Below are positions 23,887 through 33,484 of a stretch of 64,000 nt of DNA, piece by piece. Source of the DNA: Peribacillus simplex. GTDB lineage: Bacteria; Bacillota; Bacilli; Bacillales; DSM-1321. The DNA lies in NCBI RefSeq assembly GCF_001542915.1, contig NZ_LNNH01000028.1, positions 62,001 through 126,000 on the forward strand. The letters run 5' to 3'. Below the pieces are notes generated by a model. The model saw nothing but the letters and a program-made list of their open reading frames with translations. It was not told the DNA's origin and searched no databases. The first letter of the stretch is position 1; every line of letters begins with the position of its first letter. The position numbers and the translations under genes were made by a program.

Positions 23887-24309
23887 AGAGGTAATTATAC
23901 CTATAACATACGATATAATCAACCACTTTTATGCCATTTTAGCCTCCTTCATTCTGAACAGACTTCAGCGAGAACCGTAATTCCCTCCCATTTTAGCCTT
24001 GAAGGCGCAAAAAATATCACTTATATAACAGAAAGAGGGTAAATAGGTGTACATTCTACGGTTGTTATTATGTGGATAAAAATCCCGGAAAATTTTCATT
24101 ACGATTGTTGTAGCAACGATACCATTGAAGGGAAAAAGGAATTAGATAGTGAATATATCCTTGCCCCTCCTAATTTCTAATTAATGGAACATTCCTTCGT
24201 ATAGGAAATAGCGTTCCTTGGTTTAAATCTCCTGTTATCCTGCGTTTTGTTGTTTTAGTAATCGTTTACTAATTTACAATAATAACGTTATGTAAACTAA
24301 ATGCATTGA
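23887..24309. other. intergenic, no supported gene
   Basis: No ORF with a ribosome site. A 36-codon frame from ATG 24070 lacks any Shine-Dalgarno sequence. Confidence 0.4.
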
Positions 24310-24355
24310 TGATAAAGAGATTTACTCGCTCCCCTCTTTATCAACTATTTATTTT
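24310..24355 (+). terminator. terminator-like hairpin
   Basis: TGATAAAGAG (24310-24319) pairs with CTCTTTATCA (24334-24343), followed on the plus strand by ACTATTTATTTTT. It sits just past the end of the leftward uvsE gene, for which the T-run is on the wrong side, so its role is uncertain. Confidence 0.45.
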
Positions 24356-24363
24356 TCGGCAAA

Positions 24364-25335
24364 TTAATGGATATAAAAGCTGGCTTCGTCAATGAATTCG
24401 ATATCTTTGTATCCTTTCATCTGTTCCATCAATTGAAAAAGTGCTTCATCCTTTTGCTTGGCTTCGATCATGCAATCAAGCTGTGGAACCGTTCCTTTTA
24501 TCCTTCGCAAAAATTCCATGAACTGTGCCGGATCCACATATTCAGCGTGTGCCCTAAATTCCTTATCCGATCTTGGACTTGAAATATGCATCTTGGGAGG
24601 CAGTTTTGAATTTCGCCAGCTATTAATGATTCGGTCCCAATGTTCGGTCCAGTTTTCACCAGGTAAGTGATGAGCAAGATAATGGTGATAATCGAAAACC
24701 ATGGGAATCCCCAGTTTTTCACATAAGTAAAGGGTTTCCGACAATGTATAAGTGGTATCATCATTTTCCAGGATGACCATTCTTTGAATGGATTCAGGAA
24801 TCAAGCCCCAATTATGGATGAATTGTTCTAAAGCCTGTTCGTGTTCCCCGTAACCGCCGCCCACATGCAAGACACAGCGATGCTCGGGATCGATCCCCAT
24901 ATGGCTCAACAAAGTATGATGTATTTTTAAGGTTTTTAATGATGTCTTAAGAATATCAATATTGGAACTATTCAAAATCACAAAATGATCTGGATGAAAA
25001 TCTATCCTCATCTTTGGATGCTTGGATAAGAAGGTTCTTATTTTAGTAAGCTCGTCAGTGATGGGTTCGATGTAATCCCATTCTGGGATTTCTGGATGAT
25101 TAGCCAAAGGAATCAATTTAGATGAAAGTCTAAAAAACTGAATCCGGTTCGCTTCGTTATGAATCAGTAACCGCCAACAATTATGAAGATTGGAATTGGA
25201 AATACGTTCGAGCTTCCTTATGGCAGCATCTCGATCCTTAATTTTTGAAAACTGAGCAAAAGTCATCGTCTGGGATGGTGAACAGTTTGGGACATGATTA
25301 CTCATCGCTACATAACCAAGGCGTATTAATGTCAA
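24364..25335 (-). CDS. uvsE: UV damage endonuclease UvsE/UvdE
   Basis: A 323-residue TIM-barrel nuclease that nicks DNA 5' of cyclobutane dimers and 6-4 photoproducts, starting alternative excision repair. Recognisable elements are MTLIRLGYVAMS, NLHNCWRLLIHNEANRIQFFRLSSKLIP, MRIDFHPDHF, VLHVGGGYGEHE, VILENDD, VFDYHHYLAH and KMHISSPRSD, whose His, Asp and Glu residues form the metal cluster. The start is TTG 25335 with GGGAGAT six nt upstream. It is monocistronic. Homologues are common in Bacillus, where spore and soil UV exposure is relevant. Confidence 0.92.
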   Translation of the reverse strand: MTLIRLGYVAMSNHVPNCSPSQTMTFAQFSKIKDRDAAIRKLERISNSNLHNCWRLLIHNEANRIQFFRLSSKLIPLANHPEIPEWDYIEPITDELTKIRTFLSKHPKMRIDFHPDHFVILNSSNIDILKTSLKTLKIHHTLLSHMGIDPEHRCVLHVGGGYGEHEQALEQFIHNWGLIPESIQRMVILENDDTTYTLSETLYLCEKLGIPMVFDYHHYLAHHLPGENWTEHWDRIINSWRNSKLPPKMHISSPRSDKEFRAHAEYVDPAQFMEFLRRIKGTVPQLDCMIEAKQKDEALFQLMEQMKGYKDIEFIDEASFYIH

Positions 25336-25436
25336 ATGAATATCTCCCTTACATTTTTTTATATTGGAAGTATTCCCCTATCACGCTCAGGTTATATTGC
25401 CTGAGTCCAAGAAACCATTCTTCAACAGAAATAAAT

Positions 25437-25474
25437 AATGGTCTTTTTCCGAATGTAACCGGAAAAAGACCATT
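25437..25474 (-). terminator. intrinsic terminator of the lipoprotein gene
   Basis: AATGGTCTTTTTCCG (25437-25451) pairs with CGGAAAAAGACCATT (25460-25474), 15 bp, followed on the minus strand by ATTTATTTC. Confidence 0.8.
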
Positions 25475-25493
25475 GCTCAGGCTTGAGACTCCA

Positions 25494-26000
25494 TTACACT
25501 TGTGGGGTCGGAGTCGGTTTTGCATATCCACTTTTGTATTTTTCGTCCACTTTATTCCTGATTTTTTTAATGTTCATGCCGTCATTCCAGTCCAAAATTG
25601 ATTGTGCTGCTATTTCCAAGCAAACGCCGCACTTCGTCCCATGGTCGTCCCAAACCACTTCCCCATTTTGTTTATTCTCATGGATAAAGCAATCATAGTT
25701 ATTTTTATGGTTCGCTGATTCCCCGCAACCGCAGTAGCATGGGATTTTTTCTAGTAAATCTTTATTTTGGGCAACCGCTAAATAGATGGTTTTCATGTCT
25801 TCCGGTTTTCCTGATAAGAAATTTGGTGCGATTTCCTTACTTGCGGTTTCTTCTTGGACATCGGCTGATGCTTCATGATCAGAATGTCCTTCATGGCTGG
25901 TTTCTTTTTTTTCGACAACGCTTTTTTCTTCACTCGCACAAGCTGAAAGCAATAATGTAGAACAAACTCCAAAGGTCATGGTCATCATTTTAACATTCAT
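25494..26000 (-). CDS. PCYCGCG-motif lipoprotein
   Basis: A 168-residue exported lipoprotein. The signal peptide ends in LLLSAC, with lipidated Cys21. A His/acidic linker (HEGHSDHEAS) follows, then IPCYCGCGESANHKNNYDCFIHE and TKCGVCLEIAAQSILDWNDG, with at least six conserved Cys. The PCYCGCG family is Gram-positive and its role is not established. The Cys/His pattern suggests metal binding or thiol chemistry outside the membrane. It is a single gene with its own terminator. Confidence 0.85.
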   Translation of the reverse strand: MNVKMMTMTFGVCSTLLLSACASEEKSVVEKKETSHEGHSDHEASADVQEETASKEIAPNFLSGKPEDMKTIYLAVAQNKDLLEKIPCYCGCGESANHKNNYDCFIHENKQNGEVVWDDHGTKCGVCLEIAAQSILDWNDGMNIKKIRNKVDEKYKSGYAKPTPTPQV

Positions 26001-26090
26001 TTTGACACTCCTTGTTCCAGATTGATATTCCCATTTTATTACACTTGGTGTATTTCTACAAATTTATTGAAAGGGTCCATCCTGCTAGTT

Positions 26091-27956
26091 TCATGATAAT
26101 TTTTTTAATACATATGAAGATAAGGGGGGAACGGTTATTTGATTCCCTTTAATTCTTTCTATTTCTTCCAGGCCAGCAAGCTGTCCATTCGCTAAAACGG
26201 ACCAATCCCCTTGCTGCGGAAGTGCAAGGTTTATCGATTGCCAATTGGCGTTGTGGATGACAGCCAATCTTGAATCTTCCGTTACTAATGTGAATGCAAC
26301 CACATTCGGCGGAGCGTCGATGAACTGTAAACACTGCTCGATTTCTTCGGGTGTGCTCAATCTGAAGGCACTGTGATTTTTCCTGATCGAAATCAAGCCC
26401 TTCATATATTCGACTTCGGTGTTAAAATCCGCCCTTCTTTTCCAATCCAAGCGGTTTATCCAGTCAGAGGATTGATAGCTATTTTCATCGCCCTCCTTCG
26501 AGCGCATGAATTCCTGGCCAGCATGTATCATCGGTATTCCCTGGGACAGCAGGACGATGGCGGAAGCCAATTTATGCATCTGTTTACGTTCCGTTTCGGA
26601 AGCCTCTGGGTTAGTGATGGCAAGCTTATCCCATAGGGTGAAGTTATCATGTGCTTCCACATAATTGATGACTTGGTCTGGTGTTTGATAGGTTGCAATT
26701 TGGTCATCGTAGTGCAAACCGGCAGCTATGCTTTTTCTTATGATATCTTCCATTCCTGGTTTCCCATTGATGAATCCCTTATCATGCTTATCCATTACAA
26801 AACCTTTTAATCCGTCCCTGATTGCATCATTAAAATGAGCGATTCCAGGCATTTTATAAGCATTTTTTTGATTCGCCTTCTGCTCTTGGGGCAATGGAGT
26901 ATTCATATCCCAGCCTTCGCCCAGCACAATGATCGTCGGATCGATCTCTGCAAGCGTTTTTTTCACTTCATTCATCGTTGCCACATCATGAATCCCCATT
27001 AAATCAAAACGGAAGCCATCAAGGTTATATTCCTTTGCCCAATAGGCGACGGATTCAACGATGAATTTACGCATCATTTTCCGTTCGGATGCGGTATCAT
27101 TCCCTACCCCAGTGCCATTCGATAAAGTACCGTCGTCGTTATAGCGGAAAAAATAGGTGGGTACCAGCTTATTGAAGTTCGAATCGGCCACTGTATAAAC
27201 GTGATTATAGACGACATCCATGATGACACGCAAACCATGGTCATGAAGGGCCTGGATCATTTCCTTCAACTCCCTGATCCTCACTTTTGATTGGTAAGGG
27301 TCAGTCGAATACGATCCTTCTGGTGCGTTATAATTTTTCGGATCATAGCCCCAATTGTATTGCGGTTCCTTTAATTTCGTTTCGTTGACGGTGGCAAAAT
27401 CGAATATCGGGATAAATTGTACATGGGTCACCCCTAGGTCCTTTATATGGTCCAGCCCTGTTTTCACTCCCTTAGGACCTTTCGTCCCTTCTTCAATCAC
27501 CCCCAGGAATTTACCCTTCTGTGTAATTCCGCTCTCCGGATGGATCGATAAATCCCTTATATGTAATTCATAGATGATGATGTCCTCCGGTTCATCAAGC
27601 GGAGGTTTGTCATGTGTCCATTTTTTTGGATTCGTGTCAGCCAAGTCCACCACGACCCCTTTATCACCATTGACCGTGACTGCGCGTACATAAGGATCGA
27701 CGGCTTCATCCCATACCTCTCCAATCTTTACTTTATATGTATAAATCAAGCCATCGTGATCGCCGCATAATTCTGCAAACCATGTCCCCTTTTCAGAACG
27801 AGCCATCTCGATTTCAAGTCCCGCTGAATCATCCCATTGTTCATACGTGACCAGTTTTGCTTCAGATGCTGCAGGTGCCCATAATCTGAAACACGTTTTA
27901 TCTTTATGGTAGGTATTCCCCAGGTCTTTGCCATCAAAGAAATAGAGGCGGTCCAC
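26091..27956 (-). CDS. pulA: type I pullulanase
   Basis: A 621-residue GH13 debranching enzyme cutting alpha-1,6 bonds of glycogen, pullulan or limit dextrins. It has an N-terminal CBM48 (TCFRLWAPAASEAKLVTYEQW), the type I hallmark YNWGYDP, and the catalytic regions DVVYNH, DGFRFDLMG (Asp nucleophile), LGEGWD (acid/base Glu) and NYVEAHDN. No signal peptide is present, so it is intracellular. Start is uncertain: GTG 27956 has no ribosome site, and the frame is open back to a TGA near 28080 without ATG, GTG or TTG. The extra N-terminal domain of B. subtilis AmyX is absent. It likely cooperates with the glycogen genes at 60.9-64 kb. Confidence 0.88.
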   Translation of the reverse strand: MDRLYFFDGKDLGNTYHKDKTCFRLWAPAASEAKLVTYEQWDDSAGLEIEMARSEKGTWFAELCGDHDGLIYTYKVKIGEVWDEAVDPYVRAVTVNGDKGVVVDLADTNPKKWTHDKPPLDEPEDIIIYELHIRDLSIHPESGITQKGKFLGVIEEGTKGPKGVKTGLDHIKDLGVTHVQFIPIFDFATVNETKLKEPQYNWGYDPKNYNAPEGSYSTDPYQSKVRIRELKEMIQALHDHGLRVIMDVVYNHVYTVADSNFNKLVPTYFFRYNDDGTLSNGTGVGNDTASERKMMRKFIVESVAYWAKEYNLDGFRFDLMGIHDVATMNEVKKTLAEIDPTIIVLGEGWDMNTPLPQEQKANQKNAYKMPGIAHFNDAIRDGLKGFVMDKHDKGFINGKPGMEDIIRKSIAAGLHYDDQIATYQTPDQVINYVEAHDNFTLWDKLAITNPEASETERKQMHKLASAIVLLSQGIPMIHAGQEFMRSKEGDENSYQSSDWINRLDWKRRADFNTEVEYMKGLISIRKNHSAFRLSTPEEIEQCLQFIDAPPNVVAFTLVTEDSRLAVIHNANWQSINLALPQQGDWSVLANGQLAGLEEIERIKGNQITVPPLSSYVLKKLS

Positions 27957-28279
27957 TTCTTCTGGATTCAGTGGATGAATATTCGCAACAGGAAGTGAAA
28001 TTGATGGATTTTCTGTATCTGCATCCGTCTCTTTTCGATTATCGATATTTTCTTCTTCAAAATAAAGTGAATCTTTAATAAGTCATTCCCCCATTGAAAT
28101 TCCCTTTTTAGAACAGGAATCCATTTAATGTCTATACTTATACTTATGGCCCAAAGTTTGATAACTTGCTTTACACTTTGGGTTCTCCTGACTTGATACT
28201 TTATACTCGCGATGATAGAGAACATTCTGAATTCAGATTTGTAACTTTATCATATCAATGTTTTCTTTCCAATCATAAA
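27957..28279. other. spacer between clpE and the pullulanase gene
   Basis: The pullulanase frame stays open for about 40 codons upstream of GTG 27956 (including IHPLNPEEVDR) but has no usual start. The longer frame in another phase (27968-28225) is not recognisable protein. GGGGGAATG near 28085 resembles a ribosome site followed by ATG, but that ATG reads only MTY and stop. Confidence 0.4.
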
Positions 28280-28331
28280 ATAATGCTAAAAAAAATGCCT
28301 CCATAACAGTATTACGGTCTAGGAGGCATTT
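28280..28331 (-). terminator. intrinsic terminator of clpE
   Basis: AAATGCCTCC (28293-28302) pairs with GGAGGCATTT (28322-28331). On the minus strand it is followed by a run of T residues. It starts 11 nt past the clpE stop. Confidence 0.8.
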
Positions 28332-28341
28332 CTAGTACTCT

Positions 28342-30471
28342 TTATCGTGTTTTAATTATGTTCACACGGTCGTTTTCTACGATTGCCGTGAACTTCTTAA
28401 CATCAGGCTGCTCGTATATGAAATCAGTGATTCCGTCTTCAAGCTCTTCCTGTAGGACCCTGCGAAGCGGTCTAGCACCGAATGTCGGATGATATCCCAA
28501 TTCAATCAGTTTTTGTTTGGCTTCATCCGTTACGGTTAAGGATATTTCTTGTGCAGCTAATGTCTCGCCAAGTTCTTTCAGCATGATATCGACGATTTGG
28601 AGAAGGTCTTCCTTCTTCAATGCGGAAAATTCGATGATGCTATCGAACCTATTCAAGAATTCCGGCTTGAAGAAATTGCCCAATGACTGGAGGATGGAAG
28701 CCTCCTCCACTGCAGTACTTGTACCGAACCCCATGACTTTTTGTTTTTCGCCTACACCGGCGTTGCTTGTCATGATGATGACCGTGTCTTTGAAAGTAAC
28801 AGTACGGCCTTGGCTGTCCGTTAACCGGCCGTCTTCCAAAATTTGCAGGAACATGTGCATAACATCTGGATGCGCCTTTTCAATCTCATCCAATAAGATG
28901 ATGCTGTATGGTTTACGGCGAACCTTTTCAGTTAATTGTCCCGCTTCTTCATGACCAACATATCCAGGAGGTGAGCCAATTAACTTGGAAATACTATGTT
29001 TTTCCATGAACTCACTCATATCAAGGCGAATCATCGCTTCCTTGTCTCCAAACAATTCGTCAGCAAGGGTTTTTGCCAATTCCGTTTTACCGACTCCCGT
29101 TGGTCCAACGAAAAGGAATGAACCTGTAGGACGATTTTTCGATTTCAGCCCCGCGCGGCTTCTGCGGACGGCTTTTGCAACCTTCCTGACTGCTTCTTCC
29201 TGTCCGATGACTTTATTCATGAGTTGAGCTTGAAGGTGCACCATTTTCTCTTGCTCGTCTTCCTGTAACTTGCCTACCGGTATACCGGTTTTTTGTTCGA
29301 TGATGCTCTGGATGTTTTCAATGGTAACGATTGGTTTTACAGAGTTGCTTCCTGACTGCAATAACGTTTCAAGCTTTTCTTCTTCATCTCGCAGTGTTGC
29401 CGCTTTTTCATACGCTTCTTCTTTTAGGGCCCGTTCTTTTTCTTTATAGATTTGGGCAAGACGCTCTTTCAAATCCTCTTCCTGTCCATCTTCAATCGTC
29501 AGGTTCAACTTGGAGCCGGCTTCATCCATCAAGTCAATTGCCTTATCTGGCAGAAAACGATCTTGAATGTAACGATTCGACAGCTCCACTGCCGCTTTGA
29601 GTGATTCTTCACTATAGGTAACCCCATGATATGCTTCATAGCTTTCTTTTAATCCTTTTAAAATCACTAGCGCTTCATCCGTTGTCGGCTCATCAACCTG
29701 AACCGGTTGAAAACGTCGTTCAAGTGCACCGTCTTTTTCGATTTTTCGATATTCAGACAAAGTAGTCGCGCCGACAAGTTGAAGTTCACCCCTGGCGAGT
29801 GCAGGTTTTAGAATATTCCCGGCATCCATTGATCCTTCAGCCGAACCGGCCCCGACAATTTGGTGAATCTCATCAATGAATAAAATGATGTTTTTTCTTG
29901 TCTGTAATTCACTTATCAGCTGCTTCATCCGTTCTTCGAATTGGCCCCGGATTCCGGTATTGCTGACAAGGGAAGCGACATCAAGCATATAGACCAGCTT
30001 ATTTCGCAATTTAACAGGTACAGAGCCTTCGGCAATGGCAAGGGCCAGACCCTCCGCGATGGCTGTTTTACCTACCCCCGGTTCACCTATTAGAACTGGA
30101 TTATTTTTATTTCGCCTATTCAGAACTTCTATCACTCGTTTTATTTCTTCATTCCTGCCGATTACCGGATCAATCAGCCCTGCTTTTGCGGCATCGGTCA
30201 AGTTGCTTCCATATTCCTCAAGCAACCTTCCTCCTTCACTTTGGTTAACAGGCTCTGGTTGAGGTGCTTCGTTATGATTAAATGGATTGAATGGGTGATG
30301 GAATCCATTGAACTGGGCTTTACCAGTATCGATTCCCCCCATTGCTGCTCCCAGCTTATTTCGTTCTTCTTTATAACAAGTGGAGCACAGTTTCACATCA
30401 TGCTCCTGACCATTCATATTTAGATGGACTTGAATATTAGCTTGGTTTACATGGCATTTTTCACAAAACAT
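28342..30471 (-). CDS. clpE: ATP-dependent Clp protease ATPase ClpE
   Basis: A 709-residue Hsp100 unfoldase that feeds damaged proteins to ClpP under heat and other stress. It has an N-terminal zinc finger (C3, C6, C29, C32), which distinguishes ClpE from ClpC. First AAA module: Walker A GEPGVGKT at 129-136 and Walker B LFIDEIH near 200. A coiled middle region with UVR-like [26 protein letters not shown] follows at 340-370. Second AAA module: GPTGVGKT at 456-463. Two CtsR boxes lie just upstream. It is monocistronic. Length and domain order match B. subtilis ClpE. Confidence 0.96.
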   Translation of the reverse strand: MFCEKCHVNQANIQVHLNMNGQEHDVKLCSTCYKEERNKLGAAMGGIDTGKAQFNGFHHPFNPFNHNEAPQPEPVNQSEGGRLLEEYGSNLTDAAKAGLIDPVIGRNEEIKRVIEVLNRRNKNNPVLIGEPGVGKTAIAEGLALAIAEGSVPVKLRNKLVYMLDVASLVSNTGIRGQFEERMKQLISELQTRKNIILFIDEIHQIVGAGSAEGSMDAGNILKPALARGELQLVGATTLSEYRKIEKDGALERRFQPVQVDEPTTDEALVILKGLKESYEAYHGVTYSEESLKAAVELSNRYIQDRFLPDKAIDLMDEAGSKLNLTIEDGQEEDLKERLAQIYKEKERALKEEAYEKAATLRDEEEKLETLLQSGSNSVKPIVTIENIQSIIEQKTGIPVGKLQEDEQEKMVHLQAQLMNKVIGQEEAVRKVAKAVRRSRAGLKSKNRPTGSFLFVGPTGVGKTELAKTLADELFGDKEAMIRLDMSEFMEKHSISKLIGSPPGYVGHEEAGQLTEKVRRKPYSIILLDEIEKAHPDVMHMFLQILEDGRLTDSQGRTVTFKDTVIIMTSNAGVGEKQKVMGFGTSTAVEEASILQSLGNFFKPEFLNRFDSIIEFSALKKEDLLQIVDIMLKELGETLAAQEISLTVTDEAKQKLIELGYHPTFGARPLRRVLQEELEDGITDFIYEQPDVKKFTAIVENDRVNIIKTR

Positions 30472-30507
30472 GTAGTACTCCTCCTTAAAATATCGTGATT
30501 AGGAAAC

Positions 30508-30524
30508 TTTGACCTTCTTTGACC
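30508..30524 (-). promoter_or_regulatory. CtsR operator 1
   Basis: On the minus strand this reads GGTCAAAGAAGGTCAAA, a perfect heptad direct repeat matching the CtsR consensus. It lies 37 nt upstream of the clpE start, downstream of a TATAAT (minus strand, 30540-30535). Confidence 0.9.
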
Positions 30525-30541
30525 TTATGAGTTTATTATAC

Positions 30542-30558
30542 ATTGACCTTCTTTGACT
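30542..30558 (-). promoter_or_regulatory. CtsR operator 2
   Basis: On the minus strand this reads AGTCAAAGAAGGTCAAT, a near-perfect CtsR heptad pair. It overlaps the promoter region of clpE, giving tandem operators 18 bases apart. Confidence 0.85.
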
Positions 30559-30922
30559 TTCAATCATTTTGTCTTCGAATATGTATCACCATTACAGGAA
30601 TTATCCTCATTCCATAAAGGAGATAATGTTGGAGATCCCGAAATGTTTTGCTTAGCATATTAAATGATCGATCGAGAGTCAAATGATTCGGCCTCTTTTC
30701 GTAGGAGTATCGAAGCCATTTTTATTTATTACCCAGTCCAGTGCGACTTATAACCCACAGGCGAAAGCTAACTGTACCGAGTGAAGCAGTTCCTTAATTG
30801 GAGAAGCAGTCAGTTTGAGGTTCTAATTAGTCAAGTTTAGGTGAAAGCTATCCATTACTGAAAATGCTGCGGCAATGAGCATCAGAACAGGAAGTCACAC
30901 TTCTTTGAAAAGCGAAGATAAT
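30559..30922. other. intergenic, no supported gene
   Basis: This holds upstream sequence of clpE and of the broken GXWXG gene. No ORF with a ribosome site is seen. Confidence 0.4.
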
Positions 30923-30937
30923 CAGGAGGGAAAGATA

Positions 30938-31483
30938 TTGCATGATAAGGACATTCTAAACGAGCAACTGCGAAGGGGAAGTTCACAAACTGAAGCTTTT
31001 GAATTCTTTGACCGGCTCGGGACGGTCGGCTTCGAAGAGATGAGAGGACTATGGAAAGGAGAAGAACTTAGAACTGGGCATCCAATGGATGGCTTGTTAC
31101 CTGCATCGAATTGGTACGACAAGAGATTCATTAATGAAGAGCATGTCCAGCCACTTGTATTCCAAAAGGGAAATGGGGAATTGTTCGCTGGAAATCCTGG
31201 TCTCATACCGATAAGCATAAGCTATGGAAAATTTCCTGACACATTCATCACGCTTGCCATGAAAATTTTTCTCCCCCTGTAAAAAACAAAAAAAAGCTGG
31301 GCAAGGCTGAGACAGATCCAATATAGGGGAAAAGTAAGCGCAGGGATGGTTTATGATCAAAAAAGCATCATAGATCTGTTTCGGAAAGTTGACGAAGATA
31401 CATTGCTTGGTGTCATGGACATCAAGGATTTTTTTCCTGACAAGTCATACTTCTTTGTGTTAAGAAGAATAAATGAACCATGA
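30938..31483 (+). pseudogene. GXWXG/DUF4334 family protein interrupted by an in-frame stop
   Basis: The start is TTG 30938 with AGGAGGG at 30924-30930. The first part contains FEEMRGLWKGEELRTGHPMDGLLPASNWY, the GXWXG motif. After TAA 31280-31282 the same frame continues through ARLRQIQYRGKVSAGMVYD, KSIIDLFRKVDEDTLLGVMD and KSYFFVLRRI to TGA 31481-31483, which is the usual DUF4334 C-terminal domain. A single nonsense change therefore splits an otherwise complete protein of about 181 residues. The upstream fragment of 114 residues may still be made. The family has no known function. Confidence 0.75.
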
Positions 31484-31704
31484 AGAATCTACGCTTTAAG
31501 ATCGGTCCTATCTTTGTAATGGTACAAAACGTTTGAAGGACATCGTCAACAAATGAAGGGAATGGAAAAACCAGCTTTTACTTAAGCCTACTCATTCCGT
31601 ACGCGATTAGGTTTCGATCGGTGCCAGCATCGTCGGAATTTTTGTACGAGCATTATCTAGTGGGGCATATTTCAAGGGGATAAACCAACAGATTTGAGAA
31701 TGTG
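31484..31704. other. spacer with a possible decayed membrane-protein fragment
   Basis: In shifting plus-strand frames one can read MKGMEKPAF, then LSLLIPYAIRF, then GASIVGIFVRALSSGAYFKG. This could be a frameshifted remnant of a small membrane protein. The evidence is weak. Confidence 0.2.
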
Positions 31705-31733
31705 AACAAAAAAAAGAGACTTCATCAAGTCTC
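31705..31733 (-). terminator. intrinsic terminator of the NlpC/P60 gene
   Basis: GAGACTT (31716-31722) pairs with AAGTCTC (31727-31733). On the minus strand eight T follow. Confidence 0.75.
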
Positions 31734-31761
31734 ATGCTTTTCGTATTTGCTTCCATTTATA

Positions 31762-32205
31762 TTATAAGCGTTTTGCACCGATGTATTTCGGCTTCCAATA
31801 TGGATTATTGGTTTTGGCATATGACACTCCCTTAGAGGATGCGGAGTGTATGAATTGATTGTCACCTGTGTATATAGCCACGTGTGTAGGCTTTTTCGCT
31901 TTATTTGGTGCGAAGAACATTAAGTCCCCTTTTTGCAGCGTTTTAACTGACTTGCCTTTTTTATATATGTCAGCAGCCGTCCTCGGTAGATTCTTGCCAG
32001 CCTTTTGGTACGAATATTTCACTAGTCCGGAACAATCAAAACCTGATGATGAAATGCCGCCCATTTTATATTTTGTGCCCAATTCACTTTTGGCCACTTT
32101 AATCGCTTTTGTATGATATGAAGCAGCCTCGGCTTGGCTCCCTGTAAAGGTTGCTGACCCAAGCATGATAGCTAATGACAATCCGACGACAATTTTCTTG
32201 AACAA
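31762..32205 (-). CDS. secreted C40 (NlpC/P60) cell-wall peptidase
   Basis: A 147-residue protein with a typical signal peptide (MFKKIVVGLSLAIMLGSATFTGSQAEA). A single NlpC/P60 domain follows: catalytic Cys in GFDCSGLVKYSYQKAG, His in PTHVAIYTGD and the third residue in FIHSASS. Such enzymes cut D-Glu to diamino acid bonds in peptidoglycan stems. No LysM or SH3 wall-binding domain is present, so it is a minimal secreted form. The start is TTG 32205 with AGGGGG upstream. Confidence 0.9.
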   Translation of the reverse strand: MFKKIVVGLSLAIMLGSATFTGSQAEAASYHTKAIKVAKSELGTKYKMGGISSSGFDCSGLVKYSYQKAGKNLPRTAADIYKKGKSVKTLQKGDLMFFAPNKAKKPTHVAIYTGDNQFIHSASSKGVSYAKTNNPYWKPKYIGAKRL

Positions 32206-32393
32206 TTTAATTTACCCCCTGATGTGATTTGCTAAACCTAATATACTAGAAAATGCATATCATTCGCATCACAGGATCTTTACAATTATGTTACATTTAG
32301 TAGAAATAGGTAGAATGACCAAAAATAAGCGATAAAAAAGTCGAACTTTACCTACGTTCATACTGATTCCCTTCTTCCATTAAGCCATTGAAG

Positions 32394-32423
32394 CAAAAAA
32401 ACAGTGGTTGATTCAACCACTGT
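32394..32423 (-). terminator. intrinsic terminator overlapping the YdjM-like stop codon
   Basis: ACAGTGGTTGA (32401-32411) pairs with TCAACCACTGT (32413-32423). On the minus strand seven T follow. Confidence 0.8.
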
Positions 32424-33049
32424 CAAAACTCCTTAGAGTAGAATGGCAAAAATAACTTTACGCCCCGTTTATTGAAAGGAAGGAATTTCATATCGGCAAT
32501 TAAATGACTGATATATCCGAATAAACATGTAGTGAAAATCCCGTCAACCCCAATCGCTGCCTCGAACTGATAGGCAATGATACCAAAGAAAACAATGCCG
32601 GCAATCGAATGGGTATAACTTCTATGAGGCGTAAAGGATGCTAGAATCATATAGAGACCCAGCAGCCATAACCAATTTTCCTGTAAAGACATCCCAATGC
32701 CCAAAACCCCTAATCCGCTCAGGGTGAGCATATGCCTTTGTGTTATGAATGAGGAAATAATGATTATTCCGATCCCTGCCCCAGCACCGATCCATTTTTC
32801 CGTCTCAAAGCCTTCCAATACGCTATAAATGATCATTAAAATTCCAATGGTTTGAGCCAGGGTCCTAATGAACTTGTGTGAAAACGTAATCCTATTGCTT
32901 AACTTCCCATCAATATCCATGTCGGGCATGAGGCCGGAAACGCCCCCGATTCCTACCAAAAATAACGTGGTGGTCGGATCCGTTTGTAGTGAATGGGCCG
33001 TTAAGTATCCAACTGTTGCCCCAAGTGCCATGTGTGCTGTACCGTTCAA
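32423..33049 (-). CDS. YdjM-family (DUF457) membrane-bound metal-dependent hydrolase-like protein
   Basis: A 208-residue membrane protein with about five hydrophobic helices. The conserved His/Asp set is present: MNGTAHMALGATVGYL, GLMPDMDIDG, FTPHRSYTHSI and YISHLIADMKF, which form the predicted metal site of the DUF457 family (E. coli YdjM is LexA-regulated). The start is TTG 33049 with AGGAGAGACA before it. No LexA/DinR box was noticed. Enzymatic activity is unproven for the family. Confidence 0.85.
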   Translation of the reverse strand: MNGTAHMALGATVGYLTAHSLQTDPTTTLFLVGIGGVSGLMPDMDIDGKLSNRITFSHKFIRTLAQTIGILMIIYSVLEGFETEKWIGAGAGIGIIIISSFITQRHMLTLSGLGVLGIGMSLQENWLWLLGLYMILASFTPHRSYTHSIAGIVFFGIIAYQFEAAIGVDGIFTTCLFGYISHLIADMKFLPFNKRGVKLFLPFYSKEF

Positions 33050-33292
33050 TGTCTCTCTCCTGTTCCACTAAGAAGTTGTGTTGCCTCCAAGAAACGAATG
33101 TTTGTTCGAAGCTTAATTAATACTATACAATATTTTGAATGAAATTTCTTTATTTCTAAGAAAAAAAGCAGGAATTATCATAATTTGAAAAAAAGTGAAT
33201 GTAAAGTCCCCCTATCTTCAATCCCCTTTATTTTTTTCTATAAAATTCGCCTGTTTTATGAAATTTTATCCATAATATGAATATACTAATCT
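33050..33292. other. AT-rich spacer
   Basis: No gene is seen. A plus-strand promoter for the small basic ORF is likely near 33278-33290 (ATATGAATATACTAAT). Confidence 0.4.
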
Positions 33293-33301
33293 ATAAGGGG
33301 A

Positions 33302-33484
33302 GTGATTCAGATAGCTTTTTTAAATGCCTTCAATAACTTTAAAAAGGGGAAAAAGTCCAAGAAAATAAAGAACATGGATTTTCGCGAACAGCATGTCAGG
33401 AGATCGTCTGAGCTCATCGGAAACAATGTGATTGTCCAGAATATTATAAATAATCACCTTGCCAAAAAAAATAACCACTTGTAA
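33302..33484 (+). CDS. small basic hypothetical protein
   Basis: A frame of 60 codons ending at TAA 33482-33484. The product is very basic in its first half (KKGKKSKKIKNMDFREQHV), then RSSELIGNNVIVQNIINNHLA. AAGGGGAG (33295-33302) overlaps GTG 33302, too close to act as its ribosome site, so the real start may be a nearby rare codon (ATT 33305 or ATA 33311) or the spacing is unusual. A terminator overlaps the 3' end. No family is recognised; a short structured RNA is an alternative. Confidence 0.5.
   Translation: MIQIAFLNAFNNFKKGKKSKKIKNMDFREQHVRRSSELIGNNVIVQNIINNHLAKKNNHL

Noticed and set aside
24070..24180. 36-codon ORF starting MWIKIPENF
   Set aside because: No Shine-Dalgarno sequence is present upstream and there is no family resemblance.
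27968..28225. 85-codon minus-strand ORF upstream of the pullulanase gene, considered as its missing N-terminal domain
   Set aside because: It is in another frame and shows no resemblance to the AmyX N-terminal domain.
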